Shown here in pieces: positions 1 through 6,127 of a stretch of DNA of 11,950 bases. The notes under the pieces were generated by a model. The model was not told the DNA's origin and ran no database searches. It saw only the letters and a program-made list of their open reading frames with translations. The stretch is taken from positions 1 to 11,950 of the forward strand of contig JASBSH010000415.1 of the NCBI GenBank assembly GCA_030149025.1, written 5' to 3'. Position numbers and translations under genes: made by a program. The number at the start of each line of letters is the position of its first letter. Position 1 is the first letter of the stretch. The DNA is from Actinomycetales bacterium (GTDB lineage: Bacteria; Actinomycetota; Actinomycetes; Actinomycetales; BWSM-131).

Positions 1-314
1 CTGTGGCGCAGGCGCTGGTTGCCGGGCCGGTCGAGATCGCGGTGGTCGGCCCACCCGAGGGGGCGGGGGACGCCCCGACACGGGAGCTGGTGCGGACGGC
101 GCTGGCGGGCACGGAGCCCGGCCTCGCGCTCACCTGGACCACCGACGACGTCGCCGAGGACGAGCGCCTGCCGCTGGCGAGGCAGCGCGGGCTGGTCGCC
201 GGTCAGGCCGCCGCGCACGTCTGCCGCGGTTTCGTCTGCGACCTTCCGACCACGGACCCGATGGCGCTCGCGCGCAGGGTCCGGGCACGGCTCGACGGCT
301 CCCCGGCTCGATGA
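1..314 (+). CDS. C-terminal end of a YyaL/DUF255 thioredoxin-domain protein (5' end outside window)
   Basis: Only about 104 C-terminal residues are present; the frame is open to the left edge and stops with TGA at 312-314. The tail has the pattern AAHVCRGFVCDLPTTDP, which resembles the extreme C-terminus of the large YyaL/spermatogenesis-associated-20 family (an N-terminal thioredoxin domain followed by an alpha/alpha-barrel resembling N-acylglucosamine 2-epimerase). The catalytic thioredoxin part would lie outside the window and cannot be checked. The assignment is also supported by context: in M. tuberculosis a gene of this family (Rv1084) sits next to the hemolysin III, prenyl synthase and mca homologues that are also found here. 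The biochemical function of the family is poorly defined. The GTG at 3 is just an internal valine codon, not a proposed start. Confidence 0.7.
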   Translation, partial: VAQALVAGPVEIAVVGPPEGAGDAPTRELVRTALAGTEPGLALTWTTDDVAEDERLPLARQRGLVAGQAAAHVCRGFVCDLPTTDPMALARRVRARLDGSPAR

Positions 315-329
315 TGCGAGGATCGGATC

Positions 330-824
330 ATGTCGAGCCACGATGAGACCACCAAACGGCCGAGCGACGAGGTGCAGGGATTCGATCCGCCGATCAGGGG
401 CGGGATCGTGGTCGGGCACGATGGCTCGCTGAGATCCTCCGTCGCCCTGCGGTGGGCGGTTGACGAAGCGCGGCTGCGCGGCCTTGCCCTCCACGTCGTC
501 CGGGCCTGGAAGCTGAGCACGGCCATCCCGGAGACCAAGGTGCCCTTCGGTACCGTGCCCAGCTGGGACGAGTGCGCGGGTGCGATCAAGGCCGCGATCG
601 ACCGGGCGCTCGACAGCGTCGACACCGCGGGGCTCACCGTGCACCGGCACGCGCTGCACGGCTCACCGTCGACGCTGCTGGTCGAGGCGTCACAGGGCGC
701 TGACATGGTGGTCGTCGGCGAACGCGGTCAGGGTGGGTTCGCCGGGCTGGTGATCGGGTCGGTCGCCGAGCAGGTGGTGCGGCACGCCAGGTCGACGGTC
801 GTTCTCGTGCGTGAGAGGGCGTGA
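330..824 (+). CDS. Universal stress protein (UspA family, single domain)
   Basis: This 164-residue protein has one Usp domain. A 22-residue hydrophilic leader precedes the first beta strand (GGIVVGHDGS, about residues 24-33), where the Asp of VGHDGS normally contacts adenine nucleotide. The C-terminal half has the ATP-binding signature G-x2-G-x9-G-S exactly: G130, G133, G143, S144. It should therefore belong to the nucleotide-binding class of universal stress proteins, cytoplasmic and usually dimeric, linked in actinomycetes to hypoxia or dormancy responses. The ATG at 330 is preceded by a GAGGA-like ribosome site about seven bases upstream. It lies 15 bp after the YyaL stop, so co-transcription is likely. 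It is absent from the corresponding M. tuberculosis block as I recall it, so it may be a lineage-specific insertion. Client or signal is unknown. Confidence 0.92.
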   Translation: MSSHDETTKRPSDEVQGFDPPIRGGIVVGHDGSLRSSVALRWAVDEARLRGLALHVVRAWKLSTAIPETKVPFGTVPSWDECAGAIKAAIDRALDSVDTAGLTVHRHALHGSPSTLLVEASQGADMVVVGERGQGGFAGLVIGSVAEQVVRHARSTVVLVRERA

Positions 825-848
825 CGGCTGGAACCTGCCAGACAGCGG

Positions 849-1601
849 CTAGACCGACGGCCCGCTGAACAACGCGATCGAGACGCCGACGTAGTGGGTG
901 ATGAAGGCGACCACCGTCAGCACGTGGAAGATCTCGTGGAAGCCGAACCAACGGGGGCTCGGGTTAGGGCGCTTGATCCCGTAGACCACGCCGCCCGCCG
1001 TGTAGAGAACGCCGCCGACGACGACGAGCGTCAGCACCACCGGCCCACCGGACTCCAGGAAGCTCGGCAGATAGGCGACGGCCACCCACCCCATCGCCAC
1101 GTACGCCGGCACGTAGAGCCACCGCGGTGCGCCGACCCAGAAGATCCGGAAGGCGATCCCGGCCAGCGCCCCCGCCCAGATGATCCAGAGCAGGGTGCGG
1201 CCGTTCCCCTCGGGAAGCAGGAGCACCGCGAACGGCGTGTAGGTGCCCGCGATGATCAGGAAGATGTTCGAGTGGTCGAACCGCTTGAGGATGCCCGCCA
1301 CGCGCGGCGACCACGTGCCACGGTGATACAGGGCGCTCACCCCGAACAGCAGTGCGGCGGTGGCGGCGAAGATGGCCACGGCCCCGCGCGCCCGGGCGTT
1401 CGGGGCGAGCGCGACGAGGACGATGCCCGCTGCCAGTACGAGCGGGAAGCTGCCGGCGTGGATCCAGCCACGCAGGCGCGGCTTGACCGCCTGGGCCGCC
1501 GACTCGACGGACTCCCCCACCGACCCGATGACCGACTCGACCATCTCTCGAGTGTGTCCGCGATCGTCGTGATCACCAGTTGAGGTGCTGCGCTTCCGCA
1601 T
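849..1601 (-). CDS. trhA: PAQR family membrane homeostasis protein TrhA (hemolysin III)
   Basis: A 250-residue, largely hydrophobic protein with about seven membrane segments after a 45-residue hydrophilic N-terminus. It carries the family's zinc-site signatures: SALYH (S89, H93), KRFDHSNIF with D109, and HEIFH (H222, H226) near the C-terminus. The typical RGWIHAG entry to the first helix is at 44-50 and AGTYTPF at 118-124. The family is homologous to adiponectin receptors, and bacterial members have been linked to membrane fluidity homeostasis; the older name hemolysin III rests on weak evidence. The ATG at 1601 has no clear Shine-Dalgarno sequence, so translation may be leaderless or begin at Met20. 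It converges with the stress-protein gene (24-bp gap) and diverges from the prenyl synthase across a region with two dyad sites that could control it. Its M. tuberculosis counterpart would be Rv1085c. Confidence 0.93.
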   Translation of the reverse strand: MRKRSTSTGDHDDRGHTREMVESVIGSVGESVESAAQAVKPRLRGWIHAGSFPLVLAAGIVLVALAPNARARGAVAIFAATAALLFGVSALYHRGTWSPRVAGILKRFDHSNIFLIIAGTYTPFAVLLLPEGNGRTLLWIIWAGALAGIAFRIFWVGAPRWLYVPAYVAMGWVAVAYLPSFLESGGPVVLTLVVVGGVLYTAGGVVYGIKRPNPSPRWFGFHEIFHVLTVVAFITHYVGVSIALFSGPSV

Positions 1602-1616
1602 GATCAGAAGTTTAAC

Positions 1617-1645
1617 CTACGGGTCCGTAACTTACGATGCCGTAA
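1617..1645. promoter_or_regulatory. Two adjacent ACGG/CCGT dyads between trhA and the prenyl synthase gene
   Basis: Two 14-bp imperfect palindromes lie side by side: CTACGGGTCCGTAA at 1617-1630 and TTACGATGCCGTAA at 1632-1645. Their centres are 15 bp apart. This AT-containing stretch stands out in the GC-rich intergenic region and begins only 16 bp upstream of the trhA start. Dyads of the form TACGG-N2-CCGTA are typical targets of TetR-type regulators, some controlling lipid genes in actinomycetes. The regulator identity is inference, and no regulator gene is present nearby. The likely target is trhA, possibly also the divergent gene. Confidence 0.5.
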
Positions 1646-1752
1646 CCAGTGACGGAGGTCGCGTGCACCGCTTCTCAGCGACCCGGAGTAGCGTTGCCCT
1701 GCCTCAGACAGTGCCCTCCCCAGGCGATCGCAGAGCAGGACGAAGGAGAGAC

Positions 1753-2517
1753 GTGATCCCGCTCCCGGCTCTCCTCTACGGCATCTACGAGCGACGACTG
1801 GCCGCCTCCCTGAGCCCGGAGTCCATCCCCCACCACGTCGGCGTCGTCCTCGACGGCAACCGCCGCTGGGCCCGCCAGCTCGGCGCTACGGCGAGCGAGG
1901 GGCACCGCAAGGGTGCGGACAAGATCCAGGAGCTGCTCCGCTGGTGCGAGGACGCCGGAGTCCAGGTCGTCACGCTCTACCTGCTGTCGACGGACAACCT
2001 CTCGCGCGACGAGGCGGAGCTGAGCGAGCTCATCACGATCATCGAGAACGCGGTCACGCGCATCGCCAGCAGCGGCCAGTTCCGGGTCCACCCGATCGGC
2101 GCGTTGGACGTGCTGCCCGCCTCCACCGCCCAGCACCTCAAGCAGCTCGAGGACTCCTCGCGGCACGTCGAGGGCCTGCACGTCAACGTCGCCGTCGGGT
2201 ACGGGGGCCGGCGCGAGATCGCGGACGCCGTCAGGTCGCTCCTGCAGGAGCACGCCTCCCGCGGCACGTCCGTGGAGGAGCTCGCCGAGATCCTCGACGT
2301 CGAGCACATCGCCGAGCACCTCTACACCCGCGGCCAGCCCGACCCCGACCTGGTCATCCGGACCTCGGGCGAGCAGCGCCTCTCCGGCTTCCTGCTGTGG
2401 CAGAGCGCCCAGAGCGAGCTGTACTTCTGCGAGGCGTACTGGCCCGACTTCCGCCGTGTCGACTTCCTGCGCGCACTGCGTTCCTACGCGAGCCGCGAGC
2501 GGCGCTTCGGGGCCTGA
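1753..2517 (+). CDS. Short-chain cis-prenyl diphosphate synthase (Rv1086-like isoprenyl transferase)
   Basis: Cis-prenyltransferase of the UppS/UPP synthase fold, 254 residues. The pyrophosphate-binding P-loop with catalytic Asp is LDGNRRWAR (D34-R41). The C-terminal signature RTSGEQRLSGFLLWQ carries the conserved Arg/Ser/Glu pattern that binds isopentenyl diphosphate. The sequence strongly resembles M. tuberculosis Rv1086, which makes short Z,E-farnesyl diphosphate as the precursor for decaprenyl phosphate, rather than the longer-chain Rv2361c. Product length here is inferred from that resemblance. The frame is open back to 1585 and there is an in-frame GTG at 1663 with GGAGG upstream, but the GTG at 1753 is preferred: it follows GAAGGAGAGAC, and its N-terminus (IPLPALLYGIYERRL) aligns with the family. 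The enzyme is soluble or membrane-peripheral and feeds cell-wall lipid carrier synthesis. Confidence 0.93.
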   Translation: MIPLPALLYGIYERRLAASLSPESIPHHVGVVLDGNRRWARQLGATASEGHRKGADKIQELLRWCEDAGVQVVTLYLLSTDNLSRDEAELSELITIIENAVTRIASSGQFRVHPIGALDVLPASTAQHLKQLEDSSRHVEGLHVNVAVGYGGRREIADAVRSLLQEHASRGTSVEELAEILDVEHIAEHLYTRGQPDPDLVIRTSGEQRLSGFLLWQSAQSELYFCEAYWPDFRRVDFLRALRSYASRERRFGA

Positions 2518-2564
2518 CAGCCCCACCCACCGGACGCCGACACGCAGCGCCCGCTGTCAGGCCC
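2510..2564. terminator. Inverted repeat spanning the stop codons of two convergent genes
   Basis: The arm GGGCCTGACAGC at 2510-2521 is repeated perfectly in inverted orientation at 2553-2564, with a 31-base GC-rich spacer. Each arm contains the TGA stop of one of the convergent genes (2515-2517 plus strand, 2557-2559 minus strand). It can fold identically in both transcripts, so a bidirectional terminator or mRNA 3'-end structure is the simplest reading. There is no T-tract, which is common for actinobacterial terminators, and the loop is longer than usual. Confidence 0.5.
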
Positions 2565-2913
2565 GGCCGGCCGGTCGGTCCCGTTCCTCGTCGCCGTTGT
2601 CGGCAGCGCCCGGGCTCTCCAGGCCGGACTCCTCGGCCCGCTCGCCCGGCTGCTGACCGTTCCCTTGGTCCACTCGGGCCTGCGCCGCGGCGTCCCCCGT
2701 TTCCCCGGCCTTGCGCCGGCGCTCGGCGTAGTCGACCTTCCGTAGGTGCCGGGTCATGCTGAAGAACAGGGCGATCGTCGCGAGCACCAGCCCGAACGTC
2801 GCAAGGAACCCGACGAAACCGGGGTTGATGTCGGTGGGGTCGGGGCCCTGTGGGTTCACATCGCCTGCGAGCAGGCTGCCCAGCGCGACGATCGTCGACT
2901 CGAGCACGATCAC
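2557..2913 (-). CDS. Small single-pass membrane protein (Rv1083-like position)
   Basis: About 118 residues from a GTG at 2913, seven bases past the mca stop; a second GTG at 2907 is an equally possible start and neither has a strong ribosome site. Translation is probably coupled to mca. The N-terminal 30 residues include a mildly hydrophobic stretch (IVALGSLLAG). They are followed by a clear transmembrane segment at about 33-53 (FVGFLATFGLVLATIALFFS) and a basic stop-transfer sequence RHLRKVDYAERRR. The tail of about 50 residues is low complexity and rich in Gly, Glu, Gln and Asp. The frame remains open upstream through mca, but that part is a shadow of the mca gene. A small membrane gene in the same place after mca occurs in M. 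tuberculosis (Rv1083). I know of no function; a helper or anchor for mycothiol metabolism is only a guess. Confidence 0.75.
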   Translation of the reverse strand: MIVLESTIVALGSLLAGDVNPQGPDPTDINPGFVGFLATFGLVLATIALFFSMTRHLRKVDYAERRRKAGETGDAAAQARVDQGNGQQPGERAEESGLESPGAADNGDEERDRPAGRA

Positions 2914-2920
2914 TTCACCA

Positions 2921-3829
2921 TCACTTGCTCCCGCCAGCTCCGAACGCCTCAGCGTTCTGACGAATCCCGGCGAACAGGTCGTCCTCCGGTAGCTCGACCG
3001 GCACGAAGCTGTGGGCGAGCTCGAAGTCCTCGGTCGGCCAGACCTTGGCCTGCAGTTCGCGGGAGGCCGCGAAGAACCAGCCGTTCGGGTCGATCTGGGT
3101 GCGATGCGCAAGCAGCGCACGGTCCCGCACCTCGAAGAAGTCGGCGCAGCGGACCCGGCAGTGGACCGGCCGGTCCGGCCTGTCACCCCGCCGTTCCAGC
3201 CACTCCTGGAACGGTGACTCCAGCCCGCTCTCCAGCATGCCCTCGTGCAGGGCCGTGAGCCGATCGTGGGAGAAGCCGCCGTTGTAGTACAGCTTGAGGG
3301 GCTGCCACGGCTGCCCTGTGCCCGGGTACCGGTCCGGGTCCCCGGCCGCGTGGTAGGCCTCGACCGAAACCCGGTGGGTCATGATGTGGTCGGGGTGGGG
3401 GTAGCCGCCGTTCTCGTCGTAGGTGGTCATCACGTGGGGCCGGAAGCTGCGCACTACCCTCACCAGCGGCTCCGCGGCGACCTCCAACGGCTCCAGCGCG
3501 AAACACCCCTCCGGCAGCGGCGGTACGGGGTCGCCCTCGGGCAGCCCCGAGTCGACGAACCCCAGCCACTCGTGCTTCACACCGAGGATCCGGACGGCGT
3601 CGGCCATCTCGCGCCGCCGGACCTCCGGCATGTCCCTGAGGACTTCCGGGTTGTCCTGCATGGCCGGGTTCAGGATGTCGCCGCGCTCACCGCCCGTGCA
3701 CGTCACAACCATCACCTCGACGCCCTCGGCGACGTACCTCGCCATGCTGGCGGCGCCCTTGCTGGACTCGTCGTCCGGGTGCGCGTGCACCGCCATGAGG
3801 CGCAGCGGTTGGTCGGGATCGGCGGTCAC
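2921..3829 (-). CDS. mca: Mycothiol S-conjugate amidase Mca
   Basis: A 302-residue zinc amidase of the LmbE/PIG-L family. Mca cleaves mycothiol S-conjugates in the cytoplasm, releasing mercapturic acid derivatives for export and GlcN-Ins for mycothiol recycling. The metal motif HAHPDDE gives H17, D19 and D20, and the third ligand is in GYPHPDH. Features that separate Mca from the related MshB deacetylase are present: SSKGAA right after the metal motif with Lys24, TTYDENGGYPHPDH, AHRTQIDPNGWFF and WPTEDFELA. Length matches M. tuberculosis Mca (Rv1082). The GTG start at 3829 has an AGAGGAACC ribosome site at good spacing. It is divergent from the DUF4307 gene and followed within a few bases by the small membrane gene. 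Presence of mca is direct evidence for a mycothiol-making actinomycete. Confidence 0.96.
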   Translation of the reverse strand: MTADPDQPLRLMAVHAHPDDESSKGAASMARYVAEGVEVMVVTCTGGERGDILNPAMQDNPEVLRDMPEVRRREMADAVRILGVKHEWLGFVDSGLPEGDPVPPLPEGCFALEPLEVAAEPLVRVVRSFRPHVMTTYDENGGYPHPDHIMTHRVSVEAYHAAGDPDRYPGTGQPWQPLKLYYNGGFSHDRLTALHEGMLESGLESPFQEWLERRGDRPDRPVHCRVRCADFFEVRDRALLAHRTQIDPNGWFFAASRELQAKVWPTEDFELAHSFVPVELPEDDLFAGIRQNAEAFGAGGSK

Positions 3830-3865
3830 AGTGGTTCCTCTCGAGCTCGGTCAGATCCCATTCGG

Positions 3866-3880
3866 GCCCGACGCTCGGGC
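3866..3880. repeat. Perfect hairpin in the mca/DUF4307 divergent region
   Basis: GCCCGA-CGC-TCGGGC forms a perfect 6-bp stem with a 3-base loop. It overlaps a 10-bp palindrome TCGGGCCCGA (3862-3871), and further TCGGG words follow to 3888. In the 147-bp divergent region this could be an operator or a 5'-leader structure for mca. In DNA of this composition such stems arise often, so the call is weak. I see no convincing -10/-35 pair here. Confidence 0.25.
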
Positions 3881-3976
3881 GTTCGGGGCCTCAAGGGAGA
3901 ATCATCCCTGAACGGGAGTCCGAGTACGCACCCGGCTCTCGCCTTGCCCACCGCGACCGAGGAGGCCGACACGGGA

Positions 3977-4393
3977 ATGGCCGACGAACACGCCGCCCAA
4001 CTGGGTGCCCGCCGGCCCGCGGAACGGTACGGGGACCGCCCCGCCGCGTGGCGTCGTCCCGCAGCCATCGGGGCCGTTGCCCTGCTGAGCGCGGTGGGTC
4101 TCGCCTGGGTGGTCTGGGCGGGGCTGTACCAGGCGAACCCGCCGATCCGGTGGAGTGACGTCGGGTTCGCGGTCGTGGACGACAGCATGACTCGGGTGAC
4201 GTTCGACGTGATCACCGATCCGGGCACGAAGGCTACGTGCCGGGTTGAGGCACTCAACCAAGCCTATGCGGTCGTCGGGGTGGCCCAGGTCTCGGTCGGG
4301 CCGGTGGACTCGAAGGTGACACGGCAGTCGGTCGAGGTCGCAACGCAGGAGCGTGCCGTGTCCGGTGGGGTGAAGTCCTGCGACGTACGCTGA
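3977..4393 (+). CDS. DUF4307 single-pass membrane protein
   Basis: This 138-residue protein has a hydrophilic, Arg-rich N-terminus (ARRPAERYGDRPAAWRR), one membrane helix at about 29-51 (AIGAVALLSAVGLAWVVWAG), then a soluble domain of about 85 residues. The domain reads as a beta-rich extracytoplasmic fold (VGFAVVDDSMTRVTFDVIT, TKATCRVEALN, VGVAQVSVGP) and contains two cysteines, in ATCRVEA and KSCDVR, which could form a disulfide. Architecture and position next to mca and greA match the DUF4307 family (Rv1081c in M. tuberculosis), whose function is not established. The ATG at 3977 is chosen because the family begins shortly before the YGDR motif; the frame is open much further upstream across antisense mca, which is an artefact of composition. 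Confidence 0.85.
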   Translation: MADEHAAQLGARRPAERYGDRPAAWRRPAAIGAVALLSAVGLAWVVWAGLYQANPPIRWSDVGFAVVDDSMTRVTFDVITDPGTKATCRVEALNQAYAVVGVAQVSVGPVDSKVTRQSVEVATQERAVSGGVKSCDVR

Positions 4394-4421
4394 ACAGGTG
4401 AGCTTGCACCGCGAGAGAATT

Positions 4422-4452
4422 TTGCGTTCCTCCCGTGCGTCCTTGCTAGCCT
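4422..4452 (+). promoter_or_regulatory. Candidate greA promoter
   Basis: TTGCGT at 4422-4427 and TAGCCT at 4447-4452 could be -35 and -10 boxes. The 19-base spacer is longer than ideal, but the -10 is preceded by TGC, an extended -10 element. The site lies just downstream of the DUF4307 stop in the most AT-rich part of the gap, and would give a leader of about 120 bases before greA. Confidence 0.3.
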
Positions 4453-4470
4453 GGTCTGATTCCTAGTCGC

Positions 4471-4495
4471 CCCGGGGTCCCCTGGAGGGACCGGG
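4471..4495 (+). promoter_or_regulatory. Hairpin in the greA leader
   Basis: GGTCCC (4476-4481) and GGGACC (4487-4492) form a perfect stem with a five-base loop. CCC at 4471-4473 and GGG at 4493-4495 extend it across a two-base bulge. It sits between the candidate promoter and the leader ORF, and its 3' side runs into that ORF's GGGAGGA ribosome site (4493-4499). That arrangement could modulate translation or transcription of greA. No T-tract follows. Confidence 0.35.
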
Positions 4496-4503
4496 AGGAC
4501 GAC

Positions 4504-4581
4504 GTGCCGGGCCCAGTGGCAGGCACCACCGACCGCCGCAGGATCAAGCGGCCGGCACACCGCAACAAGGAGACAGCGTGA
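4504..4581 (+). CDS. 25-codon leader ORF overlapping the greA start
   Basis: A GTG at 4504 follows an excellent ribosome site, GGGAGGA at 4493-4499. It opens a 25-codon reading frame with no internal stop that ends at TGA 4579-4581. The stop overlaps the greA GTG (4578-4580) in a GTGA junction, the classic geometry of translational coupling. The peptide is very basic in its second half (DRRRIKRPAHRNK) and has no recognisable domain. It may be a true upstream ORF that controls greA translation, or it may only deliver ribosomes to the greA start. The greA gene also has its own AAGGAG site inside the ORF (4567-4572). Conservation in relatives would decide; in GC-rich DNA short open frames arise by chance, so confidence is moderate. 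Confidence 0.4.
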   Translation: MPGPVAGTTDRRRIKRPAHRNKETA

Positions 4582-5063
4582 CCGAGACGAGCAGTGCTTC
4601 CTGGCTCACCCAGGAGGCGTACGACCGCCTGAAGGCTGAGCTGGAGCAGCTCACCGGTCCGGGCCGCGTCGACATCGCACGCCGTATCGAGGCCGCTCGT
4701 GAAGAGGGCGACCTGAAGGAGAACGGCGGCTACCACGCGGCCAAGGAGGAACAGGGCAAGCAGGAGGCGCGGATCCGCCAGCTGCAGGAGCTGCTCCGCA
4801 ACGCCAAAGTCGGCGAGGCGCCGCCGGACGACGACGTGGTCGAGCCCGGCATGGTGGTGGTCGCGAAGGTCGGTGGGCGGGAGCTCACCTTCCTCCTGGG
4901 TAGTCGCGAGGCCGCCGACGGTGACATCGAGGTCTACAGCGAGCGCTCCCCCCTGGGTGCCGCCATCAACGGCAAGAAGGCCGGGGAGAAGACCACGTAC
5001 TCCGCGCCGAACGGCAAGGAGATCGACGTGGAGATCGTCTCCGCCAAGCCGTACCGGGGCTGA
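4578..5063 (+). CDS. greA: Transcription elongation factor GreA
   Basis: GreA binds RNA polymerase through its C-terminal domain and inserts its coiled-coil through the secondary channel, stimulating cleavage of backtracked RNA. The 161-residue protein has the expected N-terminal coiled-coil (about 10-75), with the tip motif EEGDLKENGGYHAAKEEQG. D45 and E48 are the acidic residues that position the catalytic metal. The C-terminal FKBP-like domain follows, ending in SPLGAAINGKKAGEKTTYSAPNGK, the standard GreA/GreB signature. The KENGGY variant of the tip resembles mycobacterial GreA. The GTG start at 4578 has AAGGAG five bases upstream. The gene converges with the TlpA-like gene across a 53-bp gap in which I see only a short GCTGATCAGC palindrome at the greA stop. 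Confidence 0.97.
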   Translation: MTETSSASWLTQEAYDRLKAELEQLTGPGRVDIARRIEAAREEGDLKENGGYHAAKEEQGKQEARIRQLQELLRNAKVGEAPPDDDVVEPGMVVVAKVGGRELTFLLGSREAADGDIEVYSERSPLGAAINGKKAGEKTTYSAPNGKEIDVEIVSAKPYRG

Positions 5064-5116
5064 TCAGCTCAGCGGACGACCGACCCGGGCCCGCTCCTGC
5101 CACCCCGGAGGACTGG

Positions 5117-5803
5117 TCACACCCCTGATCCGGCTTCCCGCGCCACTGTGTCGATGAGGGAACGCAGGGCGGGTTCCCGGAACACGCCGATCACTCGGGC
5201 GGCGACCCGACCCTCCCGGTCCAGGACGACGGTGCTGGGCACCGCCTGCACCGGGATGACCCCCTGGAATGCCAGGACGGCGCGCGCCTGCGGGTCGTCG
5301 AAACTCGGGTAGGTGATCCCGTACCGGCGTTCGAAAGCTTTCGCCGCCGTCACGTTGTCGCGCACGTTGATGCCGATGAAGGAGACGCCCTGACCGGCCA
5401 GCTCCTTGGACATGCGGCTGAGCGCGGGAGCCTCCTCGCGACACGGCACGCACCACGACCCCCACACATTCACGACCACGACGCGTCCGCGTAGGTCCGC
5501 CAAGGAAAGCGGCTCGCCATCGAGGCCGACGCCAGTCACCTCCACCGGTTCGGCTCTATCCGAAGGTGCCACCGCAGCGACCGTTGACGTACTGGGTGCG
5601 GGGCCGGGTGTCGCCGTGGGCTGGGAACCGTTGTCGAACAACCACAGCAGGCCTCCGGTGAAGGCCAAGATCGCCACAACCATCCCGAGGACGATCAGCA
5701 GCGGATGGGGTCGACGTGGGGGCCTGGGAGGACCGGATACGGCCGGTGCGTCCTTGTTCTGATTCGGCACACCGTCCTGGGCGTAACCGGCCTGGTCAAC
5801 CAC
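5117..5803 (-). CDS. Membrane-anchored TlpA/ResA-like thioredoxin
   Basis: Extracytoplasmic thiol-disulfide reductase of the TlpA/ResA type, 228 residues. A Pro/Arg-rich cytoplasmic N-terminus leads to one membrane anchor at about 35-56 (LLIVLGMVVAILAFTGGLLW), then a Pro/Thr/Ser linker and a thioredoxin fold from about 85. The active site is WCVPC (W117, C118, C121) in the context NVWGSWCVPCREEAPAL, and the cis-proline is P189 in QAVPSTVVLD. Such proteins receive electrons from CcdA-type transporters and reduce apocytochrome c or metal-site cysteines. It is last in a minus-strand run after ccdA1, the DUF2892 protein and the 87-residue protein, 60 bp beyond the last of these, so CcdA1 is the likely partner. 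No cytochrome c gene is in the window. The GTG start at 5803 is acceptable but has only a weak ribosome site. Confidence 0.9.
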   Translation of the reverse strand: MVDQAGYAQDGVPNQNKDAPAVSGPPRPPRRPHPLLIVLGMVVAILAFTGGLLWLFDNGSQPTATPGPAPSTSTVAAVAPSDRAEPVEVTGVGLDGEPLSLADLRGRVVVVNVWGSWCVPCREEAPALSRMSKELAGQGVSFIGINVRDNVTAAKAFERRYGITYPSFDDPQARAVLAFQGVIPVQAVPSTVVLDREGRVAARVIGVFREPALRSLIDTVAREAGSGV

Positions 5804-5863
5804 GTGCCCACCGTACCGAGCAGTCGTGGCGGGCGTCGTTCAGGGCCGCACTGCCTGCTTGTG

Positions 5864-6127
5864 CTACTTGTGGTCGCCACCGCTTCCGTGGCCCATGCCG
5901 GCCATCATGAAACCCATGAGGGCGACGCAGAGGAGGGCGATGAGCACCACGCCGGCGCCCGCAACACCTGCGAGCACGAGCCAGGCGGCGATCGCGACCA
6001 TCGGGATGCAGCAGACCAGCATCATCCAGCGGTGCCCACCCTTGCCGTTACCTGTCCCCGATGAGGGGTCGGTGTCGTGCTGGTGGCCTGTGGATGTGCT
6101 GGGGTCCAGCGGCGACTGTGTCGTCAT
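5864..6127 (-). CDS. Small His/Met-rich two-helix membrane protein
   Basis: An 87-residue protein starting at ATG 6127, overlapping the DUF2892 stop by four bases (ATGA), so translation is coupled. The N-terminal 33 residues are soluble and contain GHQHD. Two hydrophobic helices follow: about 34-54, beginning HRWMMLVCCIPM, and about 57-76. The C-terminus is rich in Met, Gly and His (FMMAGMGHGSGGDHK). The CC pair (C39, C40) at the start of helix 1, C67 in helix 2, and the flanking His and Met residues could bind soft metals. I have seen similar short proteins beside copper genes in actinobacteria, but I cannot name a characterised family. Its place between a DUF2892 protein and a TlpA-like protein suggests a role in copper or thiol handling at the membrane. 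The frame is open upstream, but the overlap geometry fixes this start. Confidence 0.75.
   Translation of the reverse strand: MTTQSPLDPSTSTGHQHDTDPSSGTGNGKGGHRWMMLVCCIPMVAIAAWLVLAGVAGAGVVLIALLCVALMGFMMAGMGHGSGGDHK

Noticed and set aside
1663..1752. Upstream in-frame GTG start for the prenyl synthase with GGAGG at 1654-1658
   Set aside because: The extra 30 residues are low-complexity and unlike the family N-terminus, while the start at 1753 has a better placed ribosome site and matches homologues. It remains a minor possibility.
4418..4438. GAATTTT...GCGTTCCTCCCG before greA resembling the shared 21-bp motif
   Set aside because: It needs a two-base gap to align, lies at a different distance from its gene, and overlaps the candidate greA promoter. 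Probably coincidence.
5064..5116. Terminator between convergent greA and TlpA-like genes
   Set aside because: Only a 10-bp palindrome GCTGATCAGC (5059-5068) and a distant 6-bp CCGGGG/CCCCGG pair are visible; neither makes a convincing terminator.
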